A DNA stretch of 64,000 nt from Cylicocyclus nassatus. Lineage: Eukaryota > Nematoda > Chromadorea > Rhabditida > Strongylidae. The position numbers were made by a program, and so were the translations under genes. Below are positions 24,373-36,097 of the stretch, piece by piece (the first letter of the stretch is position 1; each line of letters starts with the position of its first letter). The notes beneath the pieces are model-generated. The model was not told the DNA's origin. It searched no databases and saw nothing but the letters and a program-made list of their open reading frames with translations. The stretch lies in contig CATQJL010000001.1 of assembly GCA_958299035.1 (NCBI GenBank), forward strand, positions 4,774,399 through 4,838,398, in the 5' to 3' direction.

Positions 24373-27300
24373 ACACTGATTATCCTAAATTACAAAATTT
24401 CTAGCAGTCGTAGCTATAAACTCGAAGCGTTTGTCCCAAAAGTTTTACATCTTACAATGTTGTATATCTTTTCGATTATTTAACCATGAAGCCAAAAACA
24501 CAAGGGTAGCATCAAAGCACAAGTGCACAAAGCCGTAAGTTTCGTATGCATGTTCTTTGATCATAAGTGCTCACACTTCTACCTGCTCAGAGTGTGCACC
24601 TGTTACTTACAGCAGGTGCATATTTTGTCTATCTAAACATTTTTAATCAAAATCTGTGATTGAGCAACCTGCACATGCATATCTAGACTGCCATCTTATT
24701 TTTACTGCCTACTTCTAGACTTTGAAATATTAAGCAGATCGGCAAAGCAAATTTAACAGCAAATCATCCAAGCCGCAGAGCACAATGAAGTAATGATACA
24801 GTGTGCATGGTAGACAAAAACTGAGTCATGAGAGGTCTGAACCTGACACTTATGTTTGAATTTGGTGCTTGATATCGGAGCGAAAAGATTATCCTCTATT
24901 CTAAAGCTCGCTTTCTGCAGGATGTATTATCTCCACAAGTTCGCTGTTGCGTGGATGAAGGTCCTGTAACTATTTGACTTGTAAGTTCTTGAAACACTCA
25001 AATTTTTCGATAAGGCCAAAGTCATAAAAGGACTGAGCTTGTCTTCAAGGGTTGAGCCATACTGCGCATAAATGGGGCGTGCCACGTACGCCTCATTTCT
25101 TCTTATTATTCACACAGAATCAATGTAGACTTTCAAACACAATAGCGGATAGCGAAAAAAACTGATAACAATAATCCAAACATCAAATTCTAATAAATAC
25201 TTTCGATAGATATACATATTGGGACACTTGATTTTTCAAACATTCTTCAAGATCTCTTTCTGATTAGCTATGAACAACCTGTAATTTGAACGCTTTTGTT
25301 TAAAGTGACCTTCGCAGGTTATCTTGACAGCACCTTGCAGCACCTCACCGATATTTCTTCGAGCGGCGCTTCAAAGAAGTCAGACAGACTTTTTGAACGC
25401 CATCCGATATTGTGCTACTGCAACTGAAAGTCCCTCTACATATGGCATACCATTCAAAAGAGCTTTCCAAGCTCTTTCTAATGATTACTTGAATATTCAA
25501 AAATTGCCCATTATTTCATACAAAAAAGGCACTTTATTCGAAAAAGTGCGGCGTTCGGCACAGATTTTCAAACTATAATTCATGTTTTGGCCCACAATTT
25601 TTTGAAAATGAGAAAAGTAGTAATCTGCATATATGTAGATAAAGCGTAAAAAGCGCCTATCGGAAAGCAACTGCTAAGGTTGAGCTTATTTAATTACTCT
25701 GATGAAAGAATAAGCAATATGTCTCCTGATACTCAATGCTATATCTTCTGTTCTAAAGCTGTGGGAGCACCGACCTATCGTGGATTTGGTGACAGTCCCC
25801 TCACCCACTGCTGCGCAGATATCTTTGATAGGCTCACTTGTTCTACTGCGGCGCTGCTGCTCAAAGTTCGAAATTACTTGAAGTGATGAGCTTTGATCTC
25901 AAGCGCTTATAAAAATAACGCCATATGATAGTGCCCAACTATAGACTCCATCAAACGCTTTTGTTATGTACTAATATATGCCAAACTTGGACTTCCAATT
26001 AGTTTTTCTATTTGAAAAAACTGCATTTATTCTCCAGGTGCCCCATTTCTTTTGGATCACCCTAAAGTTTCTTGTTAATATATAGCCTGCTGAAGCAGGC
26101 CAAATTTTGCTTGCATGTAAAATAAAATACTTTTTTCGACCGATAGTCATAGTTTATCCAGCAATTATCTTGGTAGACTGGTGAGGAAGTTCCATATACA
26201 GCAGCAACATTGTCGCTTTCGAAAACTGCGTAACTAAAAAAATGCGCCGAAAGTGCTGCAGTGAGAAAACTTTCAAATCTACCCTGTTTCAAGTCTCGTT
26301 CTTATACTAGAAATCAGCACTGCTTGCTCTTTTTGGCGTTGTTTCAATCTGAAAGGCGACTTTTACATTAAGGCGCAGAAGATGCGTTTTTCGTCTGAAG
26401 TACCGCACTAATGTACCACACCTTCATATTTGTTAAAAAATTTCGTTTACATTATTGTCTTCAGCAATTTTGAGCTATCCGCCATTGCGTTTGAAAGTCT
26501 ACATCGATTTTCTGTGAATAACACGTTCTAGATCTTATTTGTCCCTTTTTCGCAACACAGATAGCTGATAACGGTCGTCTAACTTATCGTACAGTACTTC
26601 GAGCTACATTTTTGAAACCATGATCAAACTATCTAAAGGTTGTTCAGAGCCTCGATTTATCAGATTTTCTGTTTCGGATTTTATTGGACGCTCATGATAT
26701 TATGCTTAGCTAGGCTGGCTAAGCTGACGTAACTTCAGCATCCTTTTTGTCATCACATCACTTCAAGGCGATGATACAGTAAATTCTACATGAATAAAAT
26801 TTACATTCTGAGCTGTACACTGAAAGTACAGTACAGTTGGACTTTTTATATTACGAAATCATGGTGCGATTTTCAACCTTTTTGAAGATAAAAACTACAC
26901 AGAATTATTCTGAATGTCAAGCTGTGAATATAAGCAATCAGGACAAGTTGATAAAGCCTGTTTCTGTTTCTGAAATCAATATTGCCTGGTTCACACGATT
27001 AATCCTAAAAAAACTCTCAAATGCTGCACTTGACCTCGAATCATAACAATGTTCATGTTTTCATAATACCTTTCATCTATGTGATTTTAAAATGAATGTC
27101 ATAAACTCTAAAAATTGACATTATCTGAAAATTTGTAAACTCCGCTTCACATGCAATTGACCTTTATGAAATAAAACTTCTACTTGTTATTTCTGTGTCC
27201 ATCGGACTTTTATCGTGTGCACGGCTGCCATCATGAATGGAGTGAACAATTTTTTTGCTAGACTGAGAATTTTATGGAATTAGTCAATACCAGCCTAGTA

Positions 27301-28845
27301 ACCCACATAACGAGATAGATTAAGATGAACTCTAAGCAACCACATTCTAACTGAACTTGGATAATTGAAACAAAATTGTTGTCAGCATTAAATAAGTTTG
27401 ACAAATGCTTAACGGACTAATAAGAAGAAAACTCTCCTATGTGTGGGGCGATGGAACACAGGCAAAAAGTGACGGTATTCAAAGAGTCAAACGAGCTCTA
27501 TTCTTCGCTGCAAATCAATGCTGCAATTATATTTTATTCACAATTCTCTAGTTTTAAAAAAATGTCCAACTCATGACTACATAAACTCTTTCTAACCATC
27601 TTTTTTCTATTACGGAAGAAACGCGAAATTGATGTCAAGTTCGCTTACATTGAAAGCTCTAACGAGCTCGTTGCTTGTTCTTTTGACGAAATTCTGCAAA
27701 CTGCCCCAAAAACAAGATGATGGAAGCTGAAAGAGCTTACGAAATCATAGGATACAAGAAATGCAGGTCTGAATTTGTTATGATAAGCTGTCATGCTGAT
27801 TTGTCTTAGAGCTTGCTTGGTTGTTTTCGTATTCATCTTTCTTGCTCGACCCTTAGTAAAAGGATGATTTTGTCGTCGGCAAATCCTCAACTTGAAGCCT
27901 AGACACAAAATTACTGAAATCGTACCCATCTACAAGTTCAGAGTTCAGTGAGTAGCTAAGTGGAGTGCGGATGATGTCAGCAAAACACATTGGAACATTC
28001 GTAATTATCACACGTCAACATGCTAAACTATTATTAGTACTGCTTCCGACGAAATCCAATCTATTTGCTCCTTTTGCGGCCATTTGGCAATACTTCTTAC
28101 TTATAGGAATCTAACGCGCTGCAAGAGTTCCCATTCCTTAAGTTTTATAGCGAAAAACAAAGGGGATCTTTACTTTCTGGGACCAATGAAGGTATATTTC
28201 TGTATATTCTTCTTCTAGTCTTATAGTCTTCTTGTATATTTTTCTAGCGTAAGGTCTGAAAGGATAAAAATCTGACATTAGACGAAAGCTAATATTACTG
28301 CGAACTCTCACATACTGATGATATAGATGGATCTTCAGACCTTCGCTCATTTGTCATGAAGACAATACGGACTCAATAGTAGAAGGTATGGAGAGGGTAG
28401 CTTCACAGTTGCTGAGTATTTAAAGTTAAGGGGTAGGGAACTAACGCCTCCGGTAGGCACCACCCCAAGCGGACAGCTGGTACAAACCTGAATGTGTGCA
28501 ATATGTATGGCTGCGCGAATGTTGCAGATGTCTGCGCAGGACCATCCCTTTTGGACAAATAGTCCTCTATCCAGACCCAAGCAGTATGATCGAACTTCGA
28601 TCATCAAAGGCGATGTTCTGAAAAATGCACTGCGCTAAATCTGCAGTAACCTCCACTTTGAAGTCATTTCCGAGTTTACCCTCCCTTTCTTTCGTATAGG
28701 TTTAGGGAGCTCGATACTCTATTACATTACTATTCTGAGCTTATGGTAATTATTAGCATAAATGTTCTATGAAAACGTCTTTTAATAGTCCGTTTCTCTG
28801 AAAATTAACAAACCGAGGTTTTACGAGGAGCTCTCTACATTTGTA
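24373..28845. other. 4.5-kb intergenic stretch, no gene recognised
   Basis: AT-rich. Short open frames (for example 25324-25578, 25680-25886 and 27929-27645 on minus) lack motifs, signal peptides or a coherent exon chain. I see no RNA gene or repeat with defined ends. Confidence 0.35.
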
Positions 28846-29735
28846 CTAGGTTGTCAAGAAAATAATGTGATTTTTTATTTGCTTACTTTAACAAAGCCAC
28901 CAGACTCAACCCAACAAGGGTGAGGGGTAATGGCCGAAAGAGCAAAGCAAACTCTACAAGTGGCGTTTATAATTTCGCGTCAAGCTGGATCACGGAACGT
29001 CCGAACTCAAAATCTGAAGACTTACAAATGCCCAAAAAATCGAAAAAACTCAGACCTTCGTCCAAATGATCTCTATGAACCTCCCACTCGCACGCGTCAA
29101 CACTTTCAATATCTGATCCATATGTGCAGTTGCTGTACTTTTTCCTTGACTAGGAACTGAGAAAACGAAAATTTTCCTGTTTTTCTCAAAGCAATGCTAA
29201 GCCGTTCTTGCATATGTAGTACTATAGTACACGCCTAGGTAAGCATAAGTTTAAAATTTCAACCTTTTTCGAGCGGTAGTTTTCGAGAGATAAAGTTTTC
29301 TTTCAGTCTCAACGCTAAAATCGACATTTTTCGAAAATACCGCTCGGAATAGGCTGAAAATCTGCAGTTTTGCTTACCTAAGCGTGTAGTATAGTTCTTG
29401 CATACGAAAGAACGGCTCAGCATTGGTTTAAACGTGAAAATTTTTGTTTTCTCAATTTTCAGTCAAGGAAAAATGCAGCAGTTGCACATATGGATATCAG
29501 AAATTAAAAGTATTGACGTGTGCGAGTGGGAGGTCCAAAAAGTCATTTAGACGAAGATTTTTTTTGATTTTTTGGGCATTTCTAAATCCTTGGGTTTTGA
29601 GTTCAGACTAAATTATAAACGCCACTTGTAGAGCTTGCTTTGCTCTACCGCACATTACCCCTCACTCTTGTTGGGTTGAGCCTGGTTGCTTTGTTAAAGT
29701 AAGCTAAAAACGACATTATCTTCTTGACAACCTAA
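28846..29735. mobile_element. mariner-type foldback MITE with long arms
   Basis: Inverted ends CTAGGTTGTCAAGAAAATAA and TTAGGTTGTCAAGAAGATAA (read inward), TA on both sides (28844-28845, 29736-29737). The arms run roughly 440 bp each: motifs such as CAACCCAACAAG.GTGAGGGG and TGCCCAAAAAATC reappear in inverted order, so nearly the whole 890-bp element could fold into one hairpin. No transposase. Confidence 0.85.
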
Positions 29736-29737
29736 TA

Positions 29738-30943
29738 GGAAGCCTATAGGTGAAGAAAATTGCAGGTTAATGAGAGTGGTACGTGATTTGTTGCAATCCG
29801 AAGTCATTTATCTGCAGGATGTCCTAAAAGGATGTATGGACCGTTTGATCGTTAACAACTCTTCATTCAATCCCTGAGGAATCTTCAGATACCTCTTTGT
29901 AGAGCTGGCTTCAACTTAGATAAAAATATAAAGCAAATCACCAATCGCTCTTCAGATCACGGTAATTTAAAGAGTTGCTGCATTTGAATATAAAGTTTGC
30001 ATTTTATCACATTGTTTACGACAAAGGAGTTATTAACGATCAAACGTTCAACACATCTTTTTGGGACACTCCGTATCCATTAAGACGTCCCGAAAGTTCT
30101 GCCGTTTCGTTTTTGAAAATGTGTAACTTTTCGCTTGACTTATTCGCTTCTTGTAATTTTATCGAGAAAAAATTTTCTTCTTTGTAGAAGTATCTTGATG
30201 AGCTTCTATTTTACACTAATCGCGAAGATTAAAGTGCAAAAAAAAAGAAATAAAAGTTGAGAGTAAGAACAGCTTGCCTTTTCTCCTCAACCTTCTCTAT
30301 TTACATTTGTAGAAGTATCTTGATGAGCTTTTATTTTACACTAATTGCGAGGATCAAAGTGCAAAAAAGAACAGAAGGTTGAGAGAAAAAACAGCTTGCC
30401 CTTTCTCTCAACGTTTTCTATTTACCCCTTTTTGTTAGAAGATCAATTTGGTCGAACTGTCTTAATGACGGTTACTCTATACTGTCTTCCACATAGTTTC
30501 TGCTTTGATAAATTCCTAATCTAATTTTAGAGCGATTTGTGAACCACACTCTAAAAAGCTAAATAAACAATCACTCTTACTACCTCAAACTTGAGTAGTA
30601 CTACAAGTGTATAACCAATTTATAGCATTTATAATAATACTTCATTCAACTCGTACTTTAATCAATCACTTCAATCATCCGATAGTGGTCAAAAAATTTT
30701 GTACACATTTGTTATCAAACCTTCATATCTCAATTGTTAAAATTACAATAATCAAATAAATAAAAATAAATAACAAAATAAATAAACAAATAAACAAATG
30801 AATAACAAACAACCGCAGTTTTCACTGTAAACCTTACTAAACTTCTGTTTCAACGAATAATTTCGTTTCTTTTCCTTTTTTGTTATATTATATTTTACAT
30901 CATAAAATAATTTCAATCAAAAATCTAATCTCTAAATTTTATA
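29738..30943. other. intergenic with a 120-bp tandem duplication
   Basis: No gene. A segment containing GTAGAAGTATCTTGATGAGC and ACAGCTTGCC is duplicated in tandem at about 30185-30308 and 30309-30425. AATAAATA-type simple sequence lies at 30750-30805. Confidence 0.5.
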
Positions 30944-33040
30944 TTAGGTCATTCCGAAAGTAATTTCGCTTTTTTCAAACGGACGCCACATGTAACGGAA
31001 CAAAGATTTCTGAAGGATCTTGGAAGCATTCGATGCAGAATTTCATCCTCTTTTTGAGATTATAAAAACACTAGCTGGCTTACCCGGCTCCGCCGTATCC
31101 GGACCAAACTTGGCACACATACACTTCGGGCCCCGGCGGGTGTCACAGTCCACTTTTCGTTATCGATCGATGTCGATTTTACCGATTTTTATCGATTTTT
31201 TTGCAGAATTTTTTCACCTACAGGGCTAGGAGTTGGCACAGGGGGGGAAGTGAGCATGGGGATTCCGAATACAATATTAGTTTTCAGAATTATCGATTAC
31301 TTTTATTGATTTTATCGATTTTTTCTAAATTTTGACATGCGAGGCTGGGATTTTGCACAGGGGGGTAATCGAGCATGCTGATTACGAACACAATATTAGT
31401 TTTCAGGATCGTCCATTACTTTTATCGATTTTATCGATTTTTTTTTGTAAAGTTTGACCTGCGGGGCTGGGAGTTTGCAAAGGGGGGGGGTAATCGAGCA
31501 TGCAGATTACGAATACAATATTAGTTTTCAAGATCGTCCATTACTTTTATCGATTTTATCGATTTTTTGAAAATTTGAGCTAGGGGGCTGGAATTTGGCA
31601 CAGGGGTGTAATCGAGCATGCTGATCATCCCCAAGGGGGGGGGGGGGGTGATCAGCATGCTCGATTACACCCCTGGCCAACTCCCAGCCCCCTAGCTCAA
31701 ACTTTGCAAAAAAATCGATAAAATCGATAAAAGTAATCGATAATCCCGAAAACCAATATTGTATTCGGAATCCCCATGCTCGATTACCCCCCTGTGCGAA
31801 CTCCCAGCCCCGTAGCTCAAACTTTGCAAAAAATCGATAAAATCGATAAAAGTAATCGATAATCCTGAAAACCAATATTGTATTCGGAATCCCCATGCTC
31901 GATTACCCCCCTGTGCCAACTCCCAGCCCCGTAGGTGAACTCAGCAAAAAAATTGATAAAAATTGATAAAATCGATATCGATCGATGACGAAAAGTAGCC
32001 TATGACACCCGCCGGGGCCCGTAGCGTATGTGTGCCAAGTTTGGTCCGGATCGGTTCAAAAACGGAATTTTCTATTTGGAACATACGTACAGACAGACAG
32101 ACATACATACAGACAGACATACATACAAACAGACATTCAGCTTTATATATAAGATTGCACCAAAGTCAATGAGCTATTGAAAAATTGCGAAAGTTTGCGA
32201 TCCATGCTTTTGAGATGCTCAAATCTCACAATTTTTGTGAATTTTTACATCAACCCTCCGAAGGAGTTCAAGTAACAATTCGATAGAGCAAACCTCGTAG
32301 GATATGCCGTAACTTTTTTCTCGTTTGCATATTTCGCCATAATATCTTAAAAGATTTATAATCAAGATCATCAAATTTTGACAGGCCTTCGTCAGCCACA
32401 TTCGCATCAAACACCAGTAAATCTTTGGAATTTGAAACTTCCAAGACGGCATTATGACTTAGCACTAATTTTGCAAAGCGAATGAGAGTTTACGGAATCG
32501 AAATATCTCAGTTCGATTTTTCCGGGTACAGCCAAGCGTTCGAAAATATGAATTATGATGATTTTTTGCGCGAAAACTCCACGAAGGGGAAACAAAAAGC
32601 ATCCATTAGAAAGAGGAGAACAAGCTGCATCGAACGACTCTCAAGCTGCTCACCGTTTGATGTTCTACCATGTTTGAGTTGACTAAGAATGGAAATTGGT
32701 ACCATCAATTAAAATTATATTAAAAAATCTTGAGGAGTTATTTGAAGGAAAAAATGGTCTGTATTCTGTAGAGTCTGCTCTATCGAATCGCTACTTGGAC
32801 TCTTGCGGAGAAGTGATATCCGAATTTAGAAAAATTGTGAAACTTGAGCATCTCAGAAAGCATGAATCGCAGACTTTCTCAATTTTTCAAAAGCTCATCA
32901 ACTGTGCTGCACCAATTTTATAACCGTTGGAAAGAGAATAAAATTCTGCATCGAATGCTATCAAGATCTCTTAGAAATTTTTGTTCCATCACATGCTGCA
33001 TCCTTTTGAAGAAAGCGAAATTACTTTCGGAATGAATTAA
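30944..33040. mobile_element. mariner-type MITE with nested family A repeat
   Basis: Ends TTAGGTCATTCCGAAAGTAA and TTAATTCATTCCGAAAGTAA (read inward) with TA at 30942-30943 and 33041-33042. It is related to the 15637-16657 element. It is enlarged by a family A insertion at about 31070-32156. The remaining MITE halves would be about 1.0 kb together. Confidence 0.8.
31070..32156. repeat. dispersed repeat family A, compound inverted copy
   Basis: Starts CTAGCTGGCTTACCCGGCTC and ends with a GACAGACATACATACA tract and TTTATATATAAGATT. Between them, a module of about 110-120 bp (CGATTTTATCGATTTTTT, a CAGGGGGGTAATCGAGCATG block and a GAATACAATATTAGTTTTCA block) occurs four times forward (31150-31630) and then about three times reversed (31640-31985). 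The switch lies at a long G-run at 31633-31648. Confidence 0.75.
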
Positions 33041-33044
33041 TATA

Positions 33045-33901
33045 TTAGGTTGGCACGAAAGTTCTTGCGTAATTCAAACGAAATTCAATAACTTTACAAA
33101 AACTAAACCTAAATTCATAATCTTGTATGCTAAAAATATTAGAAGTCTCACGCTCCATGATGGAAGTTCAAGCACAATACATATTCCATGAGCTAGCCAT
33201 CGAGAACGAAGCTCTCAAATATGGGCCTCAAAATTTGCGATTTTGAGTTTGGTGGCAGAAAATCGCAGAGGGCCGCTGGCTAGCCGAAAAAAATCTATAG
33301 AATTTACCTACACAGCAGAAGTCCATACGTTATTTTAGCAGGCTTTGATCTCGCATGGAAATGCGAAAACAAAAAATTTGTGAAATTTCTCATTTTACAG
33401 GACAAATCCTCTTATCGCTCTAATTTTTCCATAGAAGCACAGTTTGTAACCAGAAATTAGACATAGTGCCTATTTAGAGCCTTGCGACTTTTTCTCGATT
33501 GTAAAAAAGTGTTTTCGCCGGAAAACTGCGGGCATGAGGGGATTTTTTCCGCCAAGTGACATATCTCACGAATTTTTTGTTTTTGCTTCACCGTGCAAGA
33601 TCAAAGCCTTCCAAAGTAACATATGGACTTTTGTTGTATAAGTAAATTCTACAGATTTTTTTTCGGCTAGGCAGCGGCCCTCTGCGATTTTCTGCCACCA
33701 AACTCAAAATCGCAAATTTTGAAGCCCGTATTTTAGAGCTTCGTTCTTGATGACCAGCTCACGGAATTTTACGCTTAAACATCCATCATGAAGCGTAAGG
33801 CTTCAAATATTTTTAGCATACAAAAAAGTGAATTTAGGTTTAGTCTTTGGAAAGTTACTGAATTTTGTTTGAATTACGCAAGAACTTTCGTGCCAACCTA
33901 A
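33045..33901. mobile_element. mariner-type foldback MITE
   Basis: Both ends read TTAGGTTGGCACGAAAGTTC, with arms of about 400 bp that stay near-identical through TTTGTATGCTAAAAATATT and on to GCAGAGGGCCGCTG. TA duplications lie at 33043-33044 and 33902-33903. 857 bp. No coding capacity. Confidence 0.9.
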
Positions 33902-33928
33902 TATTTATTATATTGATCAGTTTATATA

Positions 33929-35046
33929 CAGGGTGGTCCACATGAAATGTGACGCACAAAAGCTTTCGAACTTTGCTAATACTCAATGAAATTAAAAGCT
34001 TCTGTTTCTGTTTTTTCTTTTGTTTTTTTAAAAGCTTCTGTTTCCATCTGAAACACAAAAAATTCTGTATACCTCATAGACTGCTTCGAAGAAGTCCATC
34101 TTCCACTTGATGACAGAATTTGTTCTGCTCGGAGAAATTTTCAAAATGCGCGTAATGGTTTTTGGCAAAAATTTCATCCCAGGCTCTCACTGTGTCTCCT
34201 TTAGCAAATCTAATGATCCGGGTTTGGAAGAGCGGACCTTTTGCTTACAGATAGAAAAGGCGGAGAATCTGTGGATTTGAGATTGTTCGATTCGGAAGGC
34301 CAAAATTGTCTGTTCGTATGTGGCAAATATGAAGTTTGATGGACTGCGAAAAAACCATTTTTTGGTCTATTTCATTCCAGGTTTCGAAGATATTCGTCTT
34401 CTCCATATTCTTTTATCCCGTTGTGCTTGTTTCCGACTTCGGTTCTTACTAAAACATGGTCAAGCTTGAAGGTTTATTAAAGGCAGTCGCCATGGCAACA
34501 AAACCGCAATCTTTCGAAATTTTGGAAAAAGCATTGAAAGCAAACTCTGAAGCGCTGTGGCACTTTCTTGGGTCAGAGGAAATTCTATAGACGCTTTTGG
34601 GAATTTTTAGCATGACTAGATACCAATTTACAGCGAAAAGAAGAAATTAAAGTTGTGTAAAATCCATCGTTTGGACACTGGAAAAAAATGACGTTTGGCC
34701 CTCTTGCTCGCCCATCCTTGAACCAACAAACAATCTTTTCCGTCAGCCTGAAAGGAAAAACTCTGCTCTTTAAGACCCATGTCATTTGATTTGCCAAGGA
34801 GAAACCCGGTGAGAGCTTGGGAGCAGAAACCATCGCGCGCAAAACGAAGAATCTTTGGAAGAAGTTTGAAGGAGAAAAAAGTTTTCAGAAAAAGCAGGGA
34901 CAAATATTTCGAACGTTACTTCATAGTTTACAGAATTATACAGAATTCTCTTCGCTATCAAGTGAGGACAAGAGCTTCTGATTTCATTCAGTCCTTGCAC
35001 AGTTATAATATTTTTTGTTGTGTCACACTTCATGTGGACCACCCTG
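33929..35046. mobile_element. Tc1/mariner-superfamily element, CAGGGTGG ends
   Basis: Inverted ends CAGGGTGGTCCACATGAAAT and CAGGGTGGTCCACATGAAGT (read inward), TA at 33927-33928 and 35047-35048, 1118 bp. CAGGGTGG..CCACCCTG ends at TA are Tc1-like. No intact transposase frame was seen. Confidence 0.85.
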
Positions 35047-35048
35047 TA

Positions 35049-36097
35049 GATTTAACACCAAATATCAAAAAATTTCCCTAACAATATCAATCTTAATACC
35101 ATTTATACAACTTTGTAATTAATAAATGCAATCTTATAATCTTATAATTAAAATAGGTAAGTTTATTTTTGTAATATTGTAAGATATTGGTTTATTGCAA
35201 ATACCTTACAAATACTTTGATAAGTTGGCCATACCTCTTGTTCTAATGGTGCTTTTCAAGACCATAAAAAGACTTCAAGAAAATGGTTTCTCATCGAAAA
35301 TCAGCTGGCTTATCTTCTTAAATAGGAGATTCACTCAAACTCCCGCAAAAACAAATCGTTAAAAAGCTGAAAGGCTGCAGAAAAAACTGAGATTATGTTT
35401 CTTACAGGTTTTGTGACTGCTTTTTCTAACAGTGCCAAATTTATATGAATTGAGTTCTTCTACGAAAAGTTATGATTTTCGTGAAAAATGCAGAAAATGC
35501 AACTCCATTTTTGCGTTTTTTTGCATTTTTCGCGAAAGTCAAATTTTCCGCAGTAAGCTCGATTAATACAAACTTGGCGCTTCTAGAAAAAGCAGCTCAC
35601 AAAACTATGAGAAACATGCTATCAAATTTTTGAAGATTATTTTCGAGTGGGAGTTTTAGTGAGCTTTCTATCAAAATTTTTATCTTTGGAGTCCCTTGTC
35701 ATCAAAGAGCCTCAGCGCAGCTATCGGAAAATAGATGAATTTTTTTCTGATGGCATTTTTGTAAATGAATACGACCACATAGGGAGCAGTTACGAATTTT
35801 CCAAAAAAGCGGCAAAACGTTTGGTTCAACCCAATAAATACATACTTATCCCTTCTTCAACGCTCCTATCCTTATTTGCCTTTGTTTTTGAGATTGAGGG
35901 GCGCATAAGTCTAGATGGATGTCTGATACTTCCGTCTGCCATCTCTCTTAGCTAACATTTGGAGGAAGTTTTTTTTGCATCAAACTTTGAGGGCGCTACT
36001 TCTTCCAAAACATTAATCATTGCTTGTTTCATTCCGGCTTAGACCTACATCACATAATCAAACGTAAAGCTTGCATTTAGACAGAAAGCGTTTTTAG
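35049..36097. other. upstream region of chemoreceptor gene 2
   Basis: No independent gene recognised. The tract GCGTTTTTAG ends directly before the ATG at 36098 and is a good candidate for the SL trans-splice acceptor of the receptor gene. Confidence 0.45.

Noticed and set aside
31528..31919. Minus-strand frames with repeated YRFYRFFAKFELRGWE-type peptides
   Set aside because: Repeat translation of the ATCGAT modules in family A.
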